Assembly: GCF_041146395.1 (NCBI RefSeq)
Contig: NC_090999.1
Span: 70,375,001-70,439,000, forward strand
Length of the DNA: 64,000 nt
Direction: 5' to 3'
Source of the DNA: Eulemur rufifrons
Taxonomy: Eukaryota; Chordata; Mammalia; Primates; Lemuridae
Positions 23,921 to 36,313 of the stretch are shown here, one piece after another. Every line of letters begins with the position of its first letter. Positions within the stretch are counted from its first letter, which is position 1. Both the position numbers and the translations under genes were made by a program. The notes under the pieces were generated by a model. That model saw only the letters and a list, made by a program, of their open reading frames with translations, did no database searches and was not told the origin of the DNA.

Positions 23921-26210
23921 GCACATCAGTAGGCATTAGAATCCAACAGTCTTTCTCCTTAAACATGTTTAAATATGTTTCATGTGTTTTACTTTATCAT
24001 TTAATTTTTTTTCTTTTCGTGTTATTCACCTATACACATACACTCTGCCATAGATGTTTTCTGCTGTGCTTTGTTTTTAATTTATTATTATGTATTTATT
24101 ATGTATTTTATTATAGTATTGAGAATACATAAGTATATATTTTATAATTTGACTAGTTCCATGCATTCTCTAAATTGGCTAGAGTGCTTAAGGTTCCTTT
24201 TGTCCTTATCTTCATCCCTTCCTAAATCTTAGCTGCCTTTTACCCCCTGCAGTCTGTTGCATCTAGTTACGTAGCTCTTCAGTTAGGAAATTAGAATTTT
24301 GCTACTCAAACTATGGCACCTGAACTGGGGTAACCCATGGGTCATATAAAATAATGGTGACATTTTCTCGTCTCTTAAAAGAAAAAGACACTATCGTCAA
24401 TCTCAATTTTAAAATATTTTATTAACTTTTAATTTCTCTATATTGTTCTTAAATTGTTGGAAGCCACTGCCACTTATTAGTAAATGCAAGCAAATGACAA
24501 ATGAATGAATATCTACAGAACAAAGCAGAAAACGCAAAAGACAGATTCCATTTTTATGCTGTGTGTATTTATTTCTATTGACATGATGTACTGAGAGCTT
24601 AGTTTATGATTTTATAGAGGCGTATGATATACAGTAATTTACCAATAGCTGAGCAAGTTCATGTATGTATGCTAAAATTGAATCAACCCACGTTTCACCA
24701 GAGTTCCTTAACTTCCAGAACTGTATACCTGAGCACACCTTACACCCCTGAACTTGGGACACTAGAATTATGACTCTCAATTGTTTGGCAGTTCCTAAAA
24801 TCAGGGAAAAATGCCATTGCAGAATAGTTGGAGAGCAGGAAGGAGACAAACCAGCGGAGCAAATCTATTGATATACACCAAGTGCAGAGTCACTCTGAGC
24901 CACCCAAGACTGAGACACACAGGAAAAGCGTTAGGGAACAACAGGTTTTTTTGGCCCTGTTACATGTTAAAAGACATCTTGATAAAAGGGAAACGATTAA
25001 TGAGCAGCCATCTGAGACCTCTGCTAGAATTAACAAATGGGAAACCTCTATCACCAACCCCATCCAAGGAGGCACTGATCATACCTTGTCATCTTAATAA
25101 CATTTTAATGCCAGCTCTAGATTCATTGCTTTTTTGTGGAACTTTAAATCATACTCAAGTGTGAAACGCTTCCAATAATAAGCATAAAAATGCAGAGAGA
25201 TTTTGATTAACATCAGCTACTTTAAAACCAGGAATTTTTCATGGGGAGCTGAGAGGCTGCATAAAATGTCTTAGGGGTCTTTTAATGACGTCAGTTCAAC
25301 AAAAGTTGCTATATTTATAGTATGTGTGTGCATTTGAGTTTGTTTCTGTAAATATTATTTTTTACTGAGATTTAAGATAGGACATTTTTCTCATTATGAA
25401 CAGTTATCGTCAGGAAGCATTCTTACAAGTTTTATTCAACAGTGCATTTTGCACAGAAAGGAAATTTCTATTCACTGTATTGCTAGAGCTACATCAAGTA
25501 GAATATAACTCCTTCAGTTTTCTCTGAAATCGTGGTAGAAACACAAAACTTCTTAATGTAAGATTATGGAAGCCAAGAAAAATATAAATTATGGTAGTCC
25601 TAATTAATAAATCACATCACTTCAAAATGTCACTGAGATCACCCAATTTGTATTAGCAACATGAAGTGCAATGACTCACTATGACCTTTTTTTCCTTTCC
25701 AGACAAATTATAGCATTGTCTACACTGCACTGAGAAATATCTAGAGTATGTAGTGCATTCACATAAAGATTTCGAAAGCAATATTTATATTTAAATAGGA
25801 GAATATGGTCATCAATTTCTGGATTTTACAATAATAATTTAAATACTATATTGTTAATCAGGGTGAACTATTACATATTATTAACATATAAGAAAGCAAC
25901 AATAGAAAATAGACAAATAGAAACAATTCCCTTTGGTGTTATTTTTAGGACCCTGCAGGGAAAATAACAGATGTGGAGCAGCAATATGCATTTATCTTAT
26001 AAAGACAATCTCTTGGGTGGCTTTGTCTCTTACCATACCATTAGCAACTTCCCATGTCATCACCAACTAAGGCAACACAGCAAGAATGCTAAGTATAGAT
26101 TGGAAATTTTGCTTATCTGCATTTGTAGATTTTTCTTGGCTCTGTGTAATCTGCATAATCTCACTCTCAGCATCCACAATGTTAATGGAAACCAGAGTAT
26201 TTTAATGGGT
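23921..26210. other. Unassigned sequence
   Basis: I recognise no gene. 24790-25165 is less AT-rich and carries overlapping short frames on both strands (117 and 89 codons on plus) without domains. 25230-25330 contains a perfect CRE palindrome (listed). Confidence 0.45.
25286..25293. promoter_or_regulatory. Perfect CRE/ATF palindrome TGACGTCA
   Basis: Full 8-base CREB/ATF consensus, preserving a CpG inside otherwise CpG-poor DNA. No promoter, CpG island or transcript evidence accompanies it. Confidence 0.35.
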
Positions 26211-26214
26211 AACC

Positions 26215-26410
26215 TCTATATACTAAGATCTTCTCAAGTATTATCACATTCAATCTTCCCAACCTGGAAGAAATTAACCCATTTTACACATAAGGAAATA
26301 GATGTTCAGACAGATTAAAAATCTTCCCTGTAAATACCCAGAGAGTAAGTGATGGGGCCCAGATTCAGACTTAGTTCTTTCTGACTCTAAAATCTAATTT
26401 TCTTCTACAA
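26215..26410 (-). mobile_element. MIR SINE, antisense
   Basis: Reverse MIR core: 'cacattcaatcttcccaacc', 'cccattttacacataaggaa', 'cagagagtaagtgatggggc', 'ccagattcagacttag'. The order and spacing match MIR. Confidence 0.8.
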
Positions 26411-27345
26411 AACAACCTCAGCTGCATGTACTTCTGGAAACCAGAAGAAACATAGGGAGTTGATGTAAGAAGTGCCACACCAGAGCTGGTGAAGTCCAGT
26501 CAAAGACCCTCTATATAAGAAGTATCCAATAACAAAGTGTTTTAAGAGGACATTTTTACTACTGGTCATCTATCTTTAGAAAGCACATAATTGTTTTCGT
26601 TGCGGTTGTCTCTACCACATTCTGCAGTGCTGGTAGATATTGTGATTTTTCTGGCTACAAACTACCACGTGGGGATGTCACAGTGGCTCATCTATAAACA
26701 CAGATGAGGCAGCAGAGGTCATAGGAGATGGAACAAAATGGCTCTGTCCAAAACAATTTCATGTTATGAAAATGACAACAAGTTCATGAAGCTAAAGCCA
26801 TTTATTACAGACCGTGAGATTCTCTAGAGCATAGAGTAAAAGGGAAATGTGGGAACAAAAATTATACTGAGAGCAAAGAACACTAGTTTATTTTCTTTAA
26901 AAGACTCTTGCATTATCCTCACCTTAATATTCTACAGGTTTAGTACAGAAAATCCTGGTGATAAGTGATTTTTCTACACCCTTAAGTCAATGGCTTCCCA
27001 GGAAATTCAGATTTTATACATTTTTATTAATGCATTGTGTGTTTTGCCATTTTTAAAGAAATAAAATATTTTCTAAAATGTGTATGCTTTTTAAACTAGT
27101 TTACTGTCTTTAGACCTTATGTTCTAGATAACCTACTATTTCTAAAACTGAAAAGTCTCATTCTCTTTATTGTCCTTTTTTTTTTTTTGGAGTTAAGATG
27201 TCAGTATTTTGGAATGCTTGGAATATGAAGGTCCCAGTGGAAGTGGATGGGAGACAAGACTAAATCAATCCAGAGATGAGCTCAGGTCAGGGAACATAGG
27301 AAGACAGATAATAAAGGAAAACATACCCAAATCAAAGACTCCAGA
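26411..27345. other. Unassigned sequence
   Basis: No gene or repeat family recognised; a T-run lies near 27176-27188. Confidence 0.45.
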
Positions 27346-29300
27346 CATTTTTTTCATTTATTTATTTTTTAACTATATTTAACAGTTATACATATTTTTT
27401 GGGCTACATGTGATATTCTGATACTTGTACATAATATGTAATAATCAAATCAGAGTAATTAAGATATTCATCACCTCAAAAATTTATCTTTTCCCTGAGT
27501 TGGGAATAGTACAAAACTTCCAGCTTTTTTGACATATACAATGAATTATTGTTAGCTAAAATTTCCCTACTGTACTATCAAATACCAGAATATATTTCCT
27601 CTAACTTTATTTTGTCCCCCTTTACCAACTTCTCTTCATTCCCCCTTCCCACTTCCCTTCCCAGCCTATAGTAGCCACCATTCTGCTCTCTACCTTCATG
27701 AGATCCACTTTTTTAGCTCCCACATGTAAGTGAGAACATGTGATATTTGTCTTTCTGTGCCTGGATTATTTCACCTAACATAATGACCTCAAGTTCCATC
27801 GATGTTGCTACAAATGACAGGATTTCATTCTTTTTTTGTAGCTGAATAATATTCCATTGTGTATATATGCTACATTTTCTTTATTCATTCATATAATGAA
27901 CACTTGGGTTGATTATGTATCTTGACTATTGTGAATAGTGCTGCAATAAACATGGGCATGCAGATATCTGTTCAATATATTGATTTCTTTCCTTTTGGAT
28001 ATATAACAAAAGTGAGATTGTTGGATCATATGGTGGTTCTATTTTTATTTTTTTGAGGAAAGTCCATACTATATTTCATAATGGCTATACTATTTTACAC
28101 TCCCAACAATAGTGTGTAAGTATATGACCTTCTCCACATCCTTGCTAGCATTTGTTCTTGTCTTTTTTTTATAATAGGAGTTCTAATTGGGGTGAAATGA
28201 TATCTCATTGTGGTTTTGATATACATTTCCCTAAAGATTAGTGACACTGAGCTTTTCTTAATCTACCTGTTGGCCATTTGTATGTTTTCTTTTAAGGAAT
28301 GTCTATTCAGATCTTTTGCCCATAGTATAGTCAAGTTATTTGTTTTTTGCCGTTGAGTTGAGTTCCCTATATATTCAAGTTATTAGTTCCTGGTTAAAAT
28401 GTAGCATTTCTGTAATGTTTTCTTTTAATAGTTTCATAGTTCCAACTCTTACATTTAAGTCTTTAATCTATTTTGAGTTGATTTTTTGCATATGGTAAAA
28501 AATGGGGCTCTAGTTTTATTTTGCTGAATGTGGATATCCACTTTTCTTAACACCATTTATTGAAGAGACTGTCCTTTCCCTAATGTATGCTCATGATGCC
28601 TTTGTCAAAAATGAGTTGGCCATAAGTGCCTGGATTTATTTCGGGGTTCTCTACTCTGTTCCATTGGTCTATGTGTCTTTTTTTATGCCAGTATCATGCT
28701 ATTTTGGTTACTATGGCTTTGTAGTATAATTGGAAATCAAGTATGCAATGCCTCCAGCTTTGGTCTTTTTGCTCAGGCTCAATTTAGCTATTGGGGTCTT
28801 TTTCAATTCCTTACAAATTGTAGAGCTAATTTTTCTATTTCTATGATGAATGTCATCTGCATTTTGATAGGGATTGCATTGAATCTGTAGATTGATTTGG
28901 GTCTTTTAACAATATTAATTTTTCTAATCTATGTACATGCAATATCTTTCCATTTATTTGTGTTGTCTTTAATTTATTTCATTAGTGTTTTATAGTTTTC
29001 CATATAGAGATCTTTTGCCTCCTTGGTTAAGTATATTGTTATTTTTTTTTTTTTTGTAGCTATTGTAAAGGGGATTGTTTTCTTGATTTCTTTTTCAGAT
29101 TGATAGCTGTTAGTGTATAGAAATACTACTAATTTTTATCCTTTGATTCTGTATCCTACAACTTTGCTGAATTAGTTTATCAGTTCTAAGTGTTTGTTGT
29201 GTGTCTTTAGGTTCCTCTAAACATAAGATCATATCTTCTGTAAACAAGAATAATTTGACTTCTTTTTTACCAATTTGGCTTTTTTTATAATTTCTTTTCT
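27346..29300 (-). mobile_element. L1 (L1MA/MB-type) 3' half, antisense
   Basis: Reads as a reverse L1 3'UTR ('cagttatacatattttttgg', 'tcctctaactttattttgtc') and then a reverse ORF2 through the C-terminus and reverse-transcriptase side ('ttgtgaatagtgctgcaata', 'gtcctttccctaatgtatgc', 'aattgtagagctaatttttc'). Many stops. Ends abruptly near 29300. Confidence 0.88.
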
Positions 29301-29304
29301 CTTT

Positions 29305-31015
29305 ATGGATATTCTCTACTTATTAACACATAGTCATCACACCTTCGTTTATTTTTTATACATGGTTTACTTTAGTTCTTTGAACATATTTAAAATGACT
29401 ACTTTGAAGCGTTTGTCTGTTAAATACTATATCTGGATCATTTCATTGGAAGTTTCTGTGGCTTGTGTTTTGTCTTGTGTATGGGTCACCTTTTCTTCCA
29501 TTGCATGTCTTATAAATCTTTTGTTGAAAATTGGACATTTTGGATAACATTGGATACTGATATCCTTCCCCCTCCCCACATGCCTCCATTGATTTTTGGT
29601 TGGTTATTTGTGATTTAGCTGAACTGTTTAAATGAACTCTATTTCTCCCACAATGTGAAGCCCCTATTGCCTTTCCTCATTCTTGGGGGTATACACAGTT
29701 ACCTTATATCTTAGTTCATCCAGCTGTTATAACAAGATGCCATAAACTGAGGGGCTTACATTTATTTCCCTTATTTCTGTAGGCTAAGAAGTCAAAGATC
29801 AAGTCTCAGGCAGATTCAGGATCTGATGAGGGACCATTTCCTTATAGATAATGATTTCTCACTGTATCCTCACATGGTAGAAGTGACAAACAAGTTCTCT
29901 CAGACCTCTTTTATAAGAGCACTAATCCCACTCTTGAAGGCTCAGCTCTCATAATCTAATCCCTTCCTGAAGGCGCCACCTTTTGGTACTATTACATTGG
30001 GGATTAGGTTTCAATATATGAATTTTCAGGGGACACATACATTCAGCACCCTGGTATAACAGTGGTTTTATGTGGGCTTTCTTGAACTATCTCTTTCTCT
30101 GATCTCTCTGGTAAATTGCCTTCCTTTATTGGTAATATACTCAACTATTAATCTCCACTAATTACTGAGTGGTTATTCTATTGTTCTCAAGAATGCCTTG
30201 CACCATAAATTGCTCCAAAGCCTGATCCAATTAAGTTCTGGACTTTTTGCAGGGATAATTTTTCGGGATAATCTTTGGTGCTTGTTCTGGCTGAAGCAGG
30301 GCTCCTCTTAGCTTTCTCTTTTTCTGGTTTACTCTGTTAAACTTCTAACTGGTCTATGGTTTAGCATGTTTTTCTCATGAACCTATCAACTTCCATTTAC
30401 ATGCTTACCACCAAAATTCCTATTGTTTTCAACAGTGCCCTTAGAGTTGGACTTCCTTACATTCTGTTTCAAATAAAGTTAATTCTCTTGAAGAGAGCTA
30501 TGGAGCTCTCTGCTCTTCAGGCCTGCTTTTCCCTCTGAGCAAAACCTTGTGCCACTGTTATGTCACTTGAGGTAGGAACAATGGTCCAATTCTCTGAGTG
30601 ACACCCCTGCTTTACAAGTGAGGCACAGAATGGATGCAATAGCCCCTGGTATTATAGGCTCTTTTTTGTTAGAGTAGAACCTCCACCCTATGAGTAAGCT
30701 GGAGCACAAGTGACAGGGGCCCAGTATTCTTGGCCTGCCATGCCTAGAGTAGAATTTCTACCCTGCAGGTGAGAGATAAATGGGAGAAGAAAACCCCAGC
30801 TATCTCAACTTTTCTGGCATAGAATAGAGCTTTTACAACATGGATCTAGGAGTAGGGAATGAGAAATGCTGATTGTCTGCCCATCTCAAGGTAATACTGT
30901 AGTTCTAGACTGGGAACTGAGGGAAGGAGGAGCCCTTTTTCTCAGTTGCACACACCTGGAGTGGAGTTTCTTCTATCCTGAGCTGCGGAGAGGGGAGGGG
31001 GTGGGTTGTAGCTCA
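29305..31015 (-). mobile_element. L1M/HAL1-type 5' region, antisense, split by an LTR
   Basis: 29305-29705 is reverse ORF1-type sequence ('agttctttgaacatatttaa', 'tgttgaaaattggacatttt'). After the MaLR LTR, 30062-31015 continues as reverse 5'UTR-like sequence with repeated 'gagtagaacctccaccctat'-style phrases at 30673, 30748 and 30960. Same class as 20820-23140. Confidence 0.6.
29706..30061 (-). mobile_element. MaLR (MLT1/MST-type) solo LTR, antisense
   Basis: The plus strand is the reverse of a MaLR LTR: 'cttagttcatccagctgtta', 'tgtatcctcacatggtagaa', 'ataagagcactaatcccact', 'attggggattaggtttcaat', ending 'ggtataaca'. No internal ERVL sequence, so it is a solo LTR. It interrupts the antisense L1M. 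Confidence 0.85.
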
Positions 31016-31239
31016 AATACCACAGATTCCCACTAGCGTAATTTAGTAAATTTCCTTTAATTAACATTTCTTACACTTGCTGTAGCCCTTATGACAATTT
31101 AAAGACATTTTAAATGATTGGGTTTTTGTATGTCATTATTACTTGTTTGGTTGTTTCACTGGAGAGATCTAAAGAGTTCCTTAAGCTGCTATTCTGAAAG
31201 TCACAGTCCCCACAATTTTTTAATTGAAAGTTTTTAATA

Positions 31240-31640
31240 AGTGTTTTTGTATACATATGTGTATATATATATACTTTTTTTCCAGAATAATCTTTTCTCA
31301 GATCATTTTTAATTGAAATACAATTTCCATGCAATAAAATGCATAGATCATCAGTGTTCAGGTCACTGAGTCTTGACAATTTTATTATGCTTGTATAACC
31401 ACCACACAAAAGAAGATATAAATTATTGTCATCACCCTACAAAGTTCCCTTATGCCTCTGTTGAGGCAATCCATGGCTTCTGCTCTGACCCTAGTCCCCC
31501 TCCAAAATAAAACATTTTTTTACAGTATGGAACTGGGGGTTTTTGCTCAGCATGTTTTTGAGATTTGTCAAAGTTGTTATATTCACAGCTACATTTTAAT
31601 CCCTGACTCTTTGGATTTATTGGAGAGAATATGAACTTCA
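31240..31640 (-). mobile_element. L1M 3' end, antisense
   Basis: Reverse L1M 3'UTR-like text: 'ttaattgaaatacaatttcc', 'tgtataaccaccacacaaaa', 'gtcatcaccctacaaagttc', 'ttttgagatttgtcaaagtt'. Degenerate. Confidence 0.6.
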
Positions 31641-32806
<1,166 letters not shown>

Positions 32807-32859
32807 AGGAGAGTGGTAAGAGCCATGGTAAAATCACATAATGTGTGACTGCTAAGAAG

Positions 32860-32985
32860 CTTAGTATTTTAAATACCTCATTGTACTGGTGAATAAATCG
32901 AGTCCACAAGGTCACACTGCTGGTTGATGGCAGAGCTGGAACTACAGTTAAAGTTTCCTGATCCCTAATCCTATGCTTCTGCTAT
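32860..32985 (-). mobile_element. MIR SINE fragment, antisense
   Basis: 'aaggtcacactgctggttga', 'gcagagctggaactacagtt' and 'cctaatcctatgcttctgct' follow the reverse MIR order. Confidence 0.6.
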
Positions 32986-32989
32986 GACA

Positions 32990-33580
32990 ATATATTATAT
33001 TCGTTTGAAAACCCTACAACTACTCACACCTACAAAGCTTATTTTGATACTCCTACTTCTTTTAAAATTATACCTGTTTCCTAGGCTTCTTCAGTTACTG
33101 AATTGTAGGTAAAACCCCTCCCAAAAGAAAACAAGACAATATTTCTTCTTGAGCTCAAAACAATATAATTGTGGAATCTCCAACTCCTTATCATCCTTCC
33201 AAGCCCCCAGCAAGTGATATTTCCAATAAAATAACCTTAAGAATAGAAGAAACAAAAAAATAGACAGGGGGGACAGGAATGGTGAGTTCAAAAAAACATT
33301 ACTAGAGCCAGTAAAATTGTTCAACCACCCCTTGCTATTCCACTACCCTGACCACAAGGAGGATTTTTGCCAGTGCATTGAATTTCAACACCAAATTCTA
33401 TAAGTATGCCAACCAAGATGTATTTATTAGACTGAGATTCCTGTCATCACTGCACTACTGTTGCCAAAGCTATAATTATACTACTGATTCAATAGTACAA
33501 ATAGCTCCTTAAGCAAGTGGTCTAGGCCCTTTGAGATTCCAGCTCAGCTTAGAGAATAACTAGGGGGACCTCAGTCCCAA
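32990..33580. other. Unassigned sequence
   Basis: No gene or repeat family recognised. Confidence 0.5.
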
Positions 33581-34662
33581 GGTCTTGGTTCATGTTGCTA
33601 TGATAAATGTACCATAGACTGAGTGGCAAAAAAAAAAAAAAAAAAAATTCATTTTTCACAGTTTTGGAAGCTGGGAAGTCCAAGATCAAGGCATCAGCAG
33701 ATCTGGTGTCTACTTGAGAGCCCACTTCCTGGTTTGCAGATGGTTGTCTTCTTGTTGCATCCTCATGTGGCAAAGAACAAAGAGAGATCCCAAGATCTCA
33801 TGTCTCCTCTTTTTTTTTTTAATTATTATTTTTTTTTATTTCAGCTTATTATGGGGATATAAAAGTTCAGGTTATGTATATTGCCCATGCCCCTCCCATC
33901 CCCCGCCCCGAGTCAGAGCTTCAAGTGTGTCCATTCCCTAGACAGTGTGCATCACACTCATCATGTAGGTATACACCCATCCCCTCCCCCCTCCCCCCAC
34001 ATCTGTCCAATACTCAATTGGTGTTATTCCCAAATGTGCACTTAGGTGATGATCAGGGAAACCAATTTGCTGGTGAGTACATGTGGTGCTTATTTTTCCA
34101 TTCTTGGGATACTTCACTTAATACACTGCTGGTGGGACTGCAAACTAGTGCAACCCCTGTGGAAAGCAATATGGAGATACCTTAACCAGATTCAAGTAGA
34201 CCTACCATTCGATCCAGCAATCCCATTATTGGGCATCTACCCAAAAGAATAAAATACATTCTATGACAAAGATATCTGCACCCTAATGTTTATAGCAGCA
34301 CAATTCACAATTGCAAAGATGTGGAAACAACCCAAATGCCCGTCAATACATGAGTGGATTAGTAAAATGTGGTATGTGTATACCATGAAGTATTACTCAG
34401 CTATAAGAAATAACAGTGATATAGAATCTCTTTTGTTCTCCTGGAGAGAGTTGAAACCCATTCTATTAAGTGAAGTATCCCAAGAATGGAAAAATAAGCA
34501 CCATGTGTATTCTCCTCTTTTTTTATAAGGACATTAATCCCATTCATGAGGGCCCCACCTTCTTGACCTATTTGTCTCCCAAAGGCCAAATACCATCATT
34601 TTGGGGATTAGACTCCAATATACGAATTTTGGAGAAACATAAATATTTAGTCCATATAACCC
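33581..34662 (-). mobile_element. MaLR (MLT1A/MST-type) LTR, antisense, split by young L1
   Basis: Left part 33581-33815: 'catgttgctatgataaatgt', 'gctgggaagtccaagatcaa', 'ttgttgcatcctcatgtggc'. Right part from 34511: 'ataaggacattaatcccatt', 'catgagggccccaccttctt', 'attttggggattagactcca'. The two parts join into one LTR. An A-run sits at 33628-33647 inside the LTR. A young L1 inserted at 33816-34510 with a ~13-base duplication. Confidence 0.87.
33816..34510 (-). mobile_element. Young lemur-type L1 with 5' inversion
   Basis: 33816-34121 is the reverse L1 3' end (T-run, C-rich 3'UTR, then the reverse of the ORF2 tail). 34122-34503 reads as sense ORF2 ('actgctggtgggactgcaaa', 'PFDPAIPLLGIYPKE', 'KQPKCPSIHEWISK'). 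The ~38-base stretch from 'ttaagtgaagtatcccaaga' is present on both sides of the flip, in opposite orientation (34084-34121 and 34466-34503). This is a twin-priming inversion with overlap. Target-site duplication 'tctcctctttttt' at about 33803-33815 and 34511-34523. Same family as 10062-10746. Confidence 0.88.
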
Positions 34663-36310
34663 AGGCTGGGGATTTAATATCTTATTTAGTTTTGTTGTCT
34701 GTTTTTTTGTGTGTGTTTGTTTGTTTTGCCTTCTTGATAGTAGTTACTGCCTCACAAAGGCACATATTTATCAATGTGGTCTTCTACCTTGATGTATTAT
34801 CAAACCCCTGACTGTTCACTTGAATTCCTAGTTTTTAAGGAGCTCTCAGTCCACATTACTTGTGTACTGTACCCTTCTAATATTGATAATAATGGATTGC
34901 ATCAACTAGGAAATCAAATAACAAATCCACTATTTGACACTTTACTCAAGGAACATAACAAAGTCATCTACTTTGCCACTGGGAAACTCAATTTCAATAA
35001 TTACACTTTCATCTGTGGACTCTTTAATTTACCAATGCTATAGCTTATACACCTCACCAATACGAACAGCTTTTCAAATTTTCTAGTGTAAGATGCCTAT
35101 TCATCCATTTTGCAGATATTAATATTTATTGAGTGTCTACTCTAGGGCCAGAGCTGAAGACAGAGATTACTATCATAAGAAGTCACATGCCAGAGAGGCA
35201 AACCAAGTCTTTTGAAACAATCCAAGGATATAGATCTGTCCCATTAGCCATAATGGGTTTCACAAAATGATGTACAAATAAAAGAATCACACAAAATTAA
35301 AGGCTGTTAGGATAAAACCTTACATTATTGGAAGGTAAAGATAAATAATATTAACAAAAACAGCACAAACCAATATAGAAAATGAATGTCTTTTAGACAT
35401 TTGATATGATCAAAATAAAATTTTTAAGTCCATGTGAGAAATTAAATTTTGTTATGTGGTATTTTCTAGAATAGATTGAACCAACCATTGAAACTCCATT
35501 TTAAAGAAAGAAGAGAGAAAAGTTTTCTTTAAAGCTTATTTCATAGTATTAGAACTTTATTATTGTGCTGCTCTTTTGCACTCAATTTTCGATATTTGTC
35601 TAAAAAACTGTTTTCATATAGATCCATCTAATTTGACAGCACAATCCTTCTTACTACAACAATCAAGTTGGAATTTGATTTCACCACTTAAGTGGAAATT
35701 GGTTTCCTAATGGGAAAATGCTTGAAAATTGAGTCAATATAATTCCTGTGAAAAGTCATTTAACAATGCAAGATTCAACACCACTCCTCACTTTGCAGAA
35801 AACCTCTGAAAATTGCTTTCCAGGGCACCTGGAAAGGTGCCCTTTTGTTTGTTTAGTTGGCTTGTTTTTGTTTATGTTTTACTTTATTAGCTATTATCTT
35901 GTCAGCCCATTTTACAAACCTGGCTATTTAATATAAGTACTAGCAAAAACAAGCCTTTGGTAATAGCAAAATGAATCAAACAATTTCTTTTTAATATTTC
36001 TTTTTTGAAAATAACAGTTTATACTTCTAACCTAAAAGAGCATATTGCCTGTAGCCAAGCTGCAGGTGTGGTAGCCAAGTACCAAGATCACTGGCAATTT
36101 CAAAGAAAGTTTCCAGAGGAAACTTTTGGAGTCTCTTTTTCTTTTTAAATTTTAGCTCTTTGTTTATATCCATATTTTAGAGTCTTGACAACTTGCATAG
36201 AAAATCAAAAGCATCCCAAACTCAAATTTTACATTTTCTTAGTCACATGTCAAGTTAGGCATTCATGTCTTCCTATCTAAAATGTCATCAAAAATACTGA
36301 ATAAAGAGAG
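34663..36310. other. Mostly unassigned; possible old L2/MIR piece near 35100-35200
   Basis: 'atatttattgagtgtctact' with 'agggccagagctgaagacag' suggests a reverse L2 or MIR tail. Otherwise nothing is recognised. Frames up to 113 codons have no domain. Confidence 0.4.
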
Positions 36311-36313
36311 AGC

